Source: DASTCC01 sp035711465
Lineage (GTDB): Bacteria > Acidobacteriota > Vicinamibacteria > Vicinamibacterales > SCN-69-37
DNA: 14,667 nt
Reading direction: 5' to 3'
NCBI GenBank assembly: GCA_035711465.1
Contig: DASTCC010000478.1
Coordinates: forward strand, 1 to 14,667
Shown: positions 1 through 5,871 of the stretch, one piece after another
How the letters are laid out: each line of letters begins with the position of its first letter
How positions within the stretch are numbered: the first letter of the stretch is position 1
Position numbers and translations under genes: made by a program
Notes under the pieces: model-generated
What the model saw: only the letters and a program-made list of their open reading frames with translations
The model's database searches: none
Told to the model about the DNA's origin: nothing

Positions 1-144
1 TGCACCGCGCCCGATGCCGCCGGTCTGTTGCGCCTCCTCGTCGCTCTCGATCGATTCGTCTTTCGTGCCGAGGGCGCGGGATCGACGCCGCTGCGCGGCC
101 GCAAGCTCGATCTGACTCCCGACACGCGGCTCGGCAATGACTGA
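1..144 (+). CDS. 3' end of an unrecognised gene (partial)
   Basis: Frame 1 is open from the window edge to a TGA at 142-144 and encodes the last 47 residues of a protein. Its third positions are mostly G or C, as in the neighbouring genes, while the other two forward frames look like arginine-rich shadows. The tail ends in TPDTRLGND and contains a hydrophobic helix-like stretch (LLRLLVALDRFVF). I do not recognise the family. The stop overlaps the nagA start by 8 bp, so the two genes are probably co-transcribed and translationally coupled. That makes a role in amino-sugar uptake or metabolism possible, but this rests on position alone. Confidence 0.6.
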   Translation, partial: CTAPDAAGLLRLLVALDRFVFRAEGAGSTPLRGRKLDLTPDTRLGND

Positions 145-1399
145 GCGCACCGGCCTCGTCGTGCTCTCCGGCGCGACCGTGGTCCGGCCGGATCGGATCG
201 ACTCGGACGCGAGCATCGTGATCGACGGCGATCGCATCGTCGACGTGGTTCCCGGCCCGGGGCGTTTCGCGCGCGGCGATGCCGGCGCCGGCGATCGGCA
301 CTTCCGCCTCGACGGACAGATCGTCGTTCCCGGGTTCATCGACGTGCACGTGCATGGCGCGATGGGCGTCGACACGCTCGACGGCGCCGGTGCGGTGGCG
401 CGGCTCGCCGATCATCTGCCGCGCTGGGGCGTCACCGCGTTCTGTCCGACGACGGTGGCGTGCGGACCGGCGGCGCTCGAGCCGTTTCTGGCCGAAGTCG
501 CCGCGCTTCGCATCGCGCCGCCGGCCCACGCCGCCCGCGTCCTGCCGGCGCATCTCGAGAGCAACTTCGTGAATCCGGAGTTCCGCGGCGCGCAGCCGGA
601 AGGCTGTCTGCGGCGGCCGTCGGATGCGGCGGCGGCGTCGCTCCTGCCCGAGGATCGATCGAAGAGCGACCCGCACGCCTTCGCCGCCCGCGACGTACTG
701 CAGATCGTCGATCAGCATCGCGCCGACGTCGGCATCTTCACGATGGCGCCGGAGCTCGAGGGCGGCCGGGATCTGCTGCGCGCGCTCATCGCGTCGGGCA
801 TGCGGGTGTCGATTGGCCATTCGGCGGCGACCTTCGATCAGACGCAGGAAGCGATCGCCGCCGGTGTGCGGCATGCCACGCATCTGTTCAATCGCATGAC
901 GCCGATGACGTCGCGCGAGCCGGGCATCGTCGGCGCCGTGCTCGGATCGGAAGACGTCGCCGCGGAGGTGATCTGCGACGGGCATCACGTCCATCCGGCG
1001 ACGGTGCACGTCGCGGTGGCGTCGAAGGGCGCCGCGCGGGTGATGGCGATCACCGACGGCACCGCGGGATCGGGACTGCCGCGCGGCACGCGCGCGAAGC
1101 TCGGCCGGCGGACGATCGTCGTCGACGACGTCGCCCGTCTCGAAGACGGCACCATGGCCGGGAGCGTGTCGACGATGGCGCAGGCCTTCGCCTGTCTGGT
1201 CACGCGGTGCGGCGTCGACCTCGTTCAAGCGGCGGCGATGTGCGCGACGACGCCGGCGCGCGAGCTCGGTCTGGTCGGCTACGGCGTGATCGCGCCGGGC
1301 ATGGTGGCGGATCTGACCGTGCTCTCCGCCCGTCTCGAAGTCGTTCAGACGTGGATCGCGGGGCGCCAGGTCTGGACGTCGGCGCGGCGTCCGCTGTGA
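137..1399 (+). CDS. nagA: N-acetylglucosamine-6-phosphate deacetylase
   Basis: A 420-residue amidohydrolase that would hydrolyse GlcNAc-6-phosphate to glucosamine-6-phosphate and acetate in the cytosol, in amino-sugar or cell-wall recycling. The order of motifs fits NagA: an N-terminal beta-sandwich, then the metal site HVH (His71, His73) in DVHVHGAMGVDT, the metal glutamate in HLES (Glu141), His228 in SIGHSAATFD, His249 in HATHLFNRM, CDGHHVHP at 280-287, the catalytic Asp307 in AITDG, and a C-terminal AGSVSTM region. Two places differ from the usual family text: HLEGPF reads HLESNF (139-144) and the following GAH reads GAQ (151-153). Length is normal (about 380-420). The start overlaps the end of the preceding gene and no clear ribosome site is visible. 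NagA is the best call; another amidohydrolase with an altered substrate is the alternative. Confidence 0.88.
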   Translation: MTERTGLVVLSGATVVRPDRIDSDASIVIDGDRIVDVVPGPGRFARGDAGAGDRHFRLDGQIVVPGFIDVHVHGAMGVDTLDGAGAVARLADHLPRWGVTAFCPTTVACGPAALEPFLAEVAALRIAPPAHAARVLPAHLESNFVNPEFRGAQPEGCLRRPSDAAAASLLPEDRSKSDPHAFAARDVLQIVDQHRADVGIFTMAPELEGGRDLLRALIASGMRVSIGHSAATFDQTQEAIAAGVRHATHLFNRMTPMTSREPGIVGAVLGSEDVAAEVICDGHHVHPATVHVAVASKGAARVMAITDGTAGSGLPRGTRAKLGRRTIVVDDVARLEDGTMAGSVSTMAQAFACLVTRCGVDLVQAAAMCATTPARELGLVGYGVIAPGMVADLTVLSARLEVVQTWIAGRQVWTSARRPL

Positions 1400-1460
1400 C
1401 GAATCAGGCCCGTTTTCGCGATCCTGGAACAGATGACCGGTGCCGGTCGTCTTTGAAGGC

Positions 1461-2354
1461 ATGACCCGCGCGTCCTCGGCCGCCCTCCTGCTGGTGATCG
1501 CCTGCGCCCCGGCCTGCGCCGTCAACATCGATCACGAGGGCTACATCGAGCGCGAGGAAAAGAAGTTCACGGTCGCCGGCATCGCCGACCTCCATCTCTA
1601 TACCTTCGACGGCGCCGTCGAAGTGCGATCCTGGGATCGGCCCGAGATCGTCGTCGAAGTCGAGAAGCGCGGTCAGGACAAGGAAGCGGTGTCGAAGATC
1701 GAGATCCTGGCGGAGCAGAAGGGCAACCGCATTCAGGTCGAGGCGCGCAAGCCCGGTGGCGGCGGCGTCTTCGTCGGCATCGGCCGCTTCACTTCGCCGA
1801 GCGCCCGCTTCATCGCCAACGTTCCGCGCAAGGCGAATCTCGTGGTGAGATCCGGCGACGGGGCTATTCTCGTCGAGCGGATCGACGGACGCCTCGAGCT
1901 CCGCACCGACGACGGCCGCATCCGCGCCGTCGAAACGGCGGGCGAGTTGCTCGCCGAGAGCCGCGACGGCGCCGTGCAGGTCGACGACGTCTCCGGCAAG
2001 GTCGAAGCGCGGACCGAGGACGGGTCGCTGCGGATTTCGGGAACGCCGACGGCGCTGCGGGCGCGGTCGGGAGACGGGTCGATCGTCCTGCGGGTGCGCC
2101 GCGGCACCAGGATGACCGAAGACTGGATGGTCGCGACCGGCGACGGATCGATTTCGGCCGAGCTGCCCGACGGGTTCAGCGCCGAGCTCGAAGCGGATCC
2201 CGGCAGCGACGGCCGCGCCCGGTCCGAGCTGCAACTGATCGACATGTCCGGCGGCACGCGCGAGCAGCGTGTGCTGCGCGGCCGGCTTGGCGAGGGCGGC
2301 CACCGGTTCGTCCTGCGCACCGGCGACGGCACCATCCGCATCACCAGCTACTGA
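1461..2354 (+). CDS. Exported DUF4097-type beta-repeat protein, probable lipoprotein
   Basis: A 297-residue protein with an N-terminal export signal: MTR, a hydrophobic core (about residues 4-14) and cysteines at 15 (LVIAC) and 19, so a lipoprotein cut before Cys15 or a peptidase I cut after Ala20 are both possible. The body is all-beta and resembles the DUF4097 putative-adhesin family. Its centre has five DG turns exactly 18 residues apart (Asp133, 151, 169, 187, 205), each followed by alternating hydrophobic residues, as in a beta-solenoid. Further DG turns lie at 50, 228 and 288. Function is unknown; family members are often found beside envelope or sigma/anti-sigma genes. The start at 1461 is chosen because it opens directly on the signal peptide; an in-frame GTG at 1440 would add seven residues. 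It converges on queC with 12 bp between the stops. Confidence 0.75.
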   Translation: MTRASSAALLLVIACAPACAVNIDHEGYIEREEKKFTVAGIADLHLYTFDGAVEVRSWDRPEIVVEVEKRGQDKEAVSKIEILAEQKGNRIQVEARKPGGGGVFVGIGRFTSPSARFIANVPRKANLVVRSGDGAILVERIDGRLELRTDDGRIRAVETAGELLAESRDGAVQVDDVSGKVEARTEDGSLRISGTPTALRARSGDGSIVLRVRRGTRMTEDWMVATGDGSISAELPDGFSAELEADPGSDGRARSELQLIDMSGGTREQRVLRGRLGEGGHRFVLRTGDGTIRITSY

Positions 2355-2366
2355 TCGGCGCGCCGT

Positions 2367-3158
2367 TCACCGCGCCGGCGCCACCGCGTACGCGGTCCGG
2401 TCCTCGACGCCAGCCGCAATAAACGCATCCCGCCGCTCCCGGCACTTGCTGCAGATGCCGCAGTGCAGGGGGACCCGAAGGGGGACGGAGCCCTTTTCCA
2501 CAGATCGAGGGATTTTGGGGACAGAGGTCGCTGGGTCTGAAGACCCCGCGACCTCTGTCCCCAAAATCCCTCGATCTGTGGAAAAGGGCTCCGTCCCCCT
2601 TCTCATGCACGACAGCGTGAGCTCCAGCGGGACGGTCAGGTCGAGGCCGAGCGTGACGACCTGTTCTTTGTGCAGGTGCGCGAGCGGTGTTGCGATCTCG
2701 AACGGCCGGTCGAGCCCGATCGACAGCGCCTGCGCCATCGTCGCGAAGAACTCGGGCCTCGCGTCGGGGAACGGATTGCCGGCGAGCGGACCGAGCGCCA
2801 GACGGCCGACGCCAAGGCGCGCGCAGAGCACCGAGGCCTTCGCGATCAGGATGACGTTGCGGCCCTCGAGGTAGACGTCTTCATCGGGCGTATCGAAGGC
2901 CGGGGGCGTACCGACGACCGCCCAGTGCGTCGGCGGATAGATCTCGCGCATGTCGACCGTGAGCGTGGACAGCGGCGTCACTCGGCTGGCGTAGGGCTCG
3001 GCCGCGAGCAGCGACCGAATCGCGATCGCCTCGGCGTCTTCCCACGCGAGGCCGGCGCGGATGTGAATTGGATGCACCGGCGCGTGGTCGCGGCACTCGA
3101 GCGCCAGGAGCACGGCGCTGTCGAGCCCGCCGGAAAAGAGCACTGCGGACGGCGTCAT
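2367..3158 (-). CDS. queC: 7-cyano-7-deazaguanine (preQ0) synthase with an in-frame palindrome insertion
   Basis: QueC makes preQ0 from 7-carboxy-7-deazaguanine, ATP and ammonia in queuosine or archaeosine-type base synthesis. The 263-residue product has the PP-loop SGGLDS (9-14), the segment YLEGRN (96-101) matching the family's V-P-G-R-N region, and the C-terminal zinc site with Cys184 (LTLSC) and Cys233, Cys236, Cys239 (HCGICSKC). In E. coli QueC eight residues separate the first zinc cysteine from the CxxCxxC cluster. Here there are 48, because a 126-bp inverted repeat at 2477-2602 is inserted in frame and adds about 42 residues (roughly 186-228). Outside it the protein is normal, and all four ligands and the PP-loop remain, so it may still be active. 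It is divergent from queD, which supports the pathway call. No Shine-Dalgarno sequence is evident before the ATG. Confidence 0.88.
   Translation of the reverse strand: MTPSAVLFSGGLDSAVLLALECRDHAPVHPIHIRAGLAWEDAEAIAIRSLLAAEPYASRVTPLSTLTVDMREIYPPTHWAVVGTPPAFDTPDEDVYLEGRNVILIAKASVLCARLGVGRLALGPLAGNPFPDARPEFFATMAQALSIGLDRPFEIATPLAHLHKEQVVTLGLDLTVPLELTLSCMRRGTEPFSTDRGILGTEVAGSSDPATSVPKIPRSVEKGSVPLRVPLHCGICSKCRERRDAFIAAGVEDRTAYAVAPAR
2477..2602. repeat. 126-bp near-perfect palindrome (two 62-nt arms) inside queC
   Basis: Arms 2477-2538 and 2541-2602 are reverse complements with one mismatch (T2532 against C2547) and only GA (2539-2540) between them. Pairing stops at both edges (C2476 against T2603). 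The length is 42 codons and it is read through in the queC frame. All three minus-strand frames are stop-free, and so are two of the three plus-strand frames; the remaining one stops at a TGA formed at the arm-loop border. No target-site duplication or transposase is visible. The arm text (GGGGACAGAGGTC and CGGAGCCCTTTTCC) resembles dispersed palindromes I associate with REP/RAYT-type elements, but that is recollection. It appears once in this window. Confidence 0.95.
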
Positions 3159-3192
3159 CGACAGGAGGTCGTGTAGGTCATAATGAATGCCC

Positions 3193-3226
3193 GATTACGA
3201 TTCCAATTCCCCGATTCCCGAGTCCC
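3193..3226. repeat. Degenerate GATTCCC-like tandem units between queC and queD
   Basis: The 77-bp spacer 3159-3235 must hold both divergent promoters. Most of it is a run of related units (GATTAC, GATTCCA, ATTCCCC, GATTCCC, GAGTCCC) spaced 6-8 bp. It is lower in GC than its surroundings. No clear -35/-10 pair can be assigned for either gene. Confidence 0.45.
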
Positions 3227-3235
3227 CGACTGCAT

Positions 3236-3637
3236 ATGTATCTTGTCACCAAGCGCATCGACTTCTGCTACGGCCATCGCCTGCTCGATTACGACGGCAT
3301 CTGCAAGCATCCACACGGACACAACGCGGTCGCGGAGGTCGACGTCCGCACCGAAGAGCTCGACCAGCGCAACATGGTCGCGGACTTCTCGGACATCAAG
3401 CGGCTGGTCAAGGGCTGGATCGATCGCGAGCTCGATCACAAGATGATCCTGCGCCACGACGATCCGCTCGTCGCGCCGCTCGAGGCGCTGAACGAGCCGA
3501 TCTTCAAGCTCGACTCGAATCCGACGGTCGAGCGCATCTGCAAGCTGATCTTCGACATGGCCCGCGATCAGGGCCTGGACGTGGTCGCGGTGCGGGTGTG
3601 GGAGACGCCGACGTCGTTTGCGGAGTACCGGACGTAG
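3236..3637 (+). CDS. queD: 6-carboxytetrahydropterin synthase
   Basis: A 133-residue QueD/PTPS-family protein, the usual size, that would turn 7,8-dihydroneopterin triphosphate into 6-carboxy-5,6,7,8-tetrahydropterin, the first dedicated step to preQ0. The zinc histidines are visible: His15 in CYGHRL, and His27 and His29 in HPHGHN (25-30). DFSDIKRLVKGWIDRELDH (45-63) carries the acidic and histidine residues typical of the family, followed by NPTVERICKLIF and a C-terminal VWETPTSFAEY whose glutamate is normally the pterin anchor. The ATG at 3236 is chosen because MYLVTKRIDFCYGH is the family's beginning. The frame is open further upstream but runs antisense into queC. The neighbour queC is the later enzyme of the same pathway; queE and folE are not in the window. 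Confidence 0.92.
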   Translation: MYLVTKRIDFCYGHRLLDYDGICKHPHGHNAVAEVDVRTEELDQRNMVADFSDIKRLVKGWIDRELDHKMILRHDDPLVAPLEALNEPIFKLDSNPTVERICKLIFDMARDQGLDVVAVRVWETPTSFAEYRT

Positions 3638-3679
3638 ACGTGCGCGGTGCGCGGGGCGGCGTGCGCGGTGCGTCTACGT
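3632..3679. terminator. Candidate bidirectional hairpin at the queD/feoB convergent ends
   Basis: Nine-base arms ACGTAGACG (3632-3640) and CGTCTACGT (3671-3679) are exact reverse complements, and each contains one gene's TAG stop. The 30-nt interior is very GC-rich and carries an 11-bp direct repeat TGCGCGGTGCG (3641-3651, 3662-3672). There is no T-run on either side, so intrinsic termination is uncertain. Both proteins end in Thr-stop, which alone produces part of the symmetry. Confidence 0.35.
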
Positions 3680-5062
3680 CAGCAGCCGCCAGATCGTCGC
3701 GACCGTGATCGTCACGATGAAGCCGAGCGCGAGCGGCAGCAGCGCGCCGATCGCCGCCCACTTCTTGCTCAGCGTCTCTTTGTAGATCGTCAGGATCGTC
3801 GTCGCGCACGGGTTGTGCAGCAGCGAGAACAGCATCAGGCACACGGCGGTCAGCAGCGTCCAGCCGTGCTGATCGACGAGCACGCGGCGCAGATCGTCGA
3901 ACGAGTCGAGCTCGGTCATCTGGCCGGTGCCCATGTAGACCATCAGCATCGTCGGCACGACGATCTCGTTCGCCGGAATCGCGATGATGTAGGCGAGCAG
4001 GATCACGCCGTCGAGCCCCATCAGGTGCCCGAGCGGATTCAGGAAGGTCGCGATTCGCTGGTCCAGGGTCACGCCGCCGATCGCGATGTTGCCGAGAATC
4101 CAGATCACGGCGCCGGCCGGCGCCGCGGTGAGCATCGCGCGCCACAGCACGAACAGCGTGCGATCGATCAGCGACGTATAGAGAATGCGCAGCATGCCCG
4201 GACGCCGATAGGGCGGCAGCTCGAGCGTGAACGCCGACGCCTCGCCCTGGAGCACCGTGCGCGACAGCGCCCACGACACGGCCAGGGTGAACAGCACGCC
4301 GATGCCGACGATGCCGACCACCGCGCCAGCCGCCGCCAGCGAGGCGAACGACGCCGGGAACGCGGCGCCGACGAAGATCGTCGCCAGCATGATCAGCGTC
4401 GGGAACCGGCCGTTGCACGGCACGAAGTTGTTGGTGAGGATGGCGATCAGCCGTTCGCGCGGTGAATCGATGACCCGGGTCGCGATCACGCCGGCGGCGT
4501 TGCAGCCGAAGCCCATCGCCATCGTCAGCGCTTGCTTGCCATGGGCGCCGGCGCCGCGGAACAGGAAGTCGAGGTTGAAAGCGACGCGCGGCAGATAGCC
4601 CAGATCCTCGAGGATCGTGAACAGCGGGAAGAAGATCGCCATCGGCGGGAGCATCACGCTCACGACCCACGCCAGGCCCTTGTAGACGCCGTGCCAGATG
4701 AAGCCGGTGATCCACCATGGCACGCCGAGGCGATCGAAGAAGCCGGCGGCGATGTCCTCGAACCAGAAGAACCCTTCGGCGAGCATCGCCGACGGCACGT
4801 TCGCGCCCGCGATCGTCACCCAGAACACCGCCGCCAGGAGCAGCGCCATGATCGGCAGGCCGAAGATCGGCGACGTCACCAGCCGATCGATGCGCTGATC
4901 GAAGTCGAAGCGGCGATCGGCGGAGTGCGCGGCGCGATTGGCGATCCGCGTCGCTTCGCTGTAGATGGAGCGCACCGCTTCGTCGCGGAAGTTGGCCGAC
5001 AGCGTGCCGCGCAGCGCGGCGGCGCGCTCGATCGCGGCGCGGGCGGGATTGGCCGTGCTCAC
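3674..5062 (-). CDS. feoB: Ferrous iron transporter FeoB, separate membrane (permease) half
   Basis: This 462-residue protein is the membrane part of FeoB without the G domain. It starts with a charged linker (residues 1-63, ending FDQRIDRLVTSPIFGLPI), as found between the two parts of fused FeoB, and continues with many hydrophobic helices. The conserved gate motifs are present: LEDLGYLPRVAF (151-162), MGFGCNAAGV (183-192) and NNFVPCNGRFP (211-221), repeated in weaker form as PANEIVVPTMLM and LLHNPCATTILT near the C-terminus. The start is GTG at 5062, whose bases also form the TGA of the upstream G-domain gene (GTGA). GGAGG at 5070-5074 lies 7 nt before it, a good ribosome site. It would move Fe2+ across the inner membrane with the separately encoded G protein. 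A single missing base in the G5 run at the junction could mimic this split. Confidence 0.93.
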   Translation of the reverse strand: MSTANPARAAIERAAALRGTLSANFRDEAVRSIYSEATRIANRAAHSADRRFDFDQRIDRLVTSPIFGLPIMALLLAAVFWVTIAGANVPSAMLAEGFFWFEDIAAGFFDRLGVPWWITGFIWHGVYKGLAWVVSVMLPPMAIFFPLFTILEDLGYLPRVAFNLDFLFRGAGAHGKQALTMAMGFGCNAAGVIATRVIDSPRERLIAILTNNFVPCNGRFPTLIMLATIFVGAAFPASFASLAAAGAVVGIVGIGVLFTLAVSWALSRTVLQGEASAFTLELPPYRRPGMLRILYTSLIDRTLFVLWRAMLTAAPAGAVIWILGNIAIGGVTLDQRIATFLNPLGHLMGLDGVILLAYIIAIPANEIVVPTMLMVYMGTGQMTELDSFDDLRRVLVDQHGWTLLTAVCLMLFSLLHNPCATTILTIYKETLSKKWAAIGALLPLALGFIVTITVATIWRLLT

Positions 5063-5871
5063 TGGGCCCCCTCCAGCGCGATCTTCTGACTGAACCGCTG
5101 CGCCGCCTGCTGCTGGTTGGCGACGAGCTCGGCGAGCCGCCCGGTGTTGAGCGCCTGCTCGACCTCGGCGTCGCCGTCGAGCAGCCGGATGGCGATCCAC
5201 CGTGCGTTCGGGACGCCGGGCGCGGCGGTTTCGATGAGCGGCACCAGCTCCTGCACGGCGCGCTGGAACTGCGGCGTGCCGGTGACGCGCAGCGGTTTGG
5301 TGGCGATCGATCCCGACGTCACGCCGTCGACCGTCTCGAGCAGCGAGTGCACGCCTTCGCCGGTCCGCGCGACGATGCCGATGGCCGGGACGCCGAGATC
5401 GCGCGACAGGGTGCGCAGGTCGACGTCGATGCCCTTGCGCCGCGCTTCGTCCATCAGATTGACGGCGACGATCACCCGATCGGTGATCTCGAGCACCTGC
5501 AGCACCAGATTCAGATTGCGTTCGAGCGCGGTGGCGTCGGTGACGACGATGGTCGCGTCGGGCCGCCCGAACAGCAGGAAATCGCGCGCGATCTGCTCGT
5601 CGTGCGAGGCGGAGAGCAGCGAGTACGTGCCCGGCAGGTCGACCAGCTTGTAACGGACCTTGTTGAACTCGAATCCGCCCTCGGCCCGCGTCACCGTCTT
5701 CCCCGGCCAGTTGCCGGTGTGCTGCCGCAAGCCGGTCAGCGAGTTGAAGAGCGTCGACTTGCCGGTGTTCGGATTGCCGGCGAGCGCGACGACGCGGTCG
5801 AACGCCGCGAGCGACACGCCCATTTTCGCGAGCTCGGCGGTGACGGCGCAGCTGTCGCAGTTGTGACTCAT
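5059..5871 (-). CDS. feoB: FeoB soluble G-protein half (NFeoB)
   Basis: A 270-residue stand-alone version of the FeoB GTPase plus its helical GDI-like domain. The G motifs are G1 GNPNTGKST (32-40), G2 around GNWPGKTV (53-60), G3 DLPG (78-81), G4 NLMD (138-141) and a G5-like VART (168-171). A helical segment follows to the stop. The N-terminus MSHNCDSC carries a Cys5-x2-Cys8 pair before the G domain. GTP binding and hydrolysis would control Fe2+ movement through the permease encoded immediately downstream. The ATG overlaps the stop of the FeoA fusion gene as ATGA, and the stop overlaps the permease GTG as GTGA, so the three proteins are probably made in a coupled way. The size matches the cytosolic domain of ordinary FeoB, and no part of FeoB is missing between the two ORFs. 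Confidence 0.93.
   Translation of the reverse strand: MSHNCDSCAVTAELAKMGVSLAAFDRVVALAGNPNTGKSTLFNSLTGLRQHTGNWPGKTVTRAEGGFEFNKVRYKLVDLPGTYSLLSASHDEQIARDFLLFGRPDATIVVTDATALERNLNLVLQVLEITDRVIVAVNLMDEARRKGIDVDLRTLSRDLGVPAIGIVARTGEGVHSLLETVDGVTSGSIATKPLRVTGTPQFQRAVQELVPLIETAAPGVPNARWIAIRLLDGDAEVEQALNTGRLAELVANQQQAAQRFSQKIALEGAQ

Noticed and set aside
1435..1460. GACCGG/CCGGTC hairpin after nagA as a terminator
   Set aside because: The loop is only two bases and there is no proper T-run, so it is too weak to list.
1404..2303. Minus-strand open frames opposite the DUF4097-type gene
   Set aside because: Low-complexity, Arg/Asp/Ala-rich translation, whereas the plus strand gives a signal peptide and ordered repeats.
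2269..2874. Plus-strand open frame through the palindrome opposite queC
   Set aside because: It exists because the palindrome is almost stop-free on both strands; the rest is antisense to conserved QueC.
2367..3158. queC as a pseudogene broken by the palindrome
   Set aside because: The frame continues and the PP-loop and all four zinc cysteines are present, so loss of function cannot be concluded from the sequence.
3674..5871. feoB as a decayed pseudogene
   Set aside because: Both halves are complete, all motifs are intact, and the junction has a ribosome site and GTGA overlap. A sequencing error in the G5 run remains the only serious alternative.
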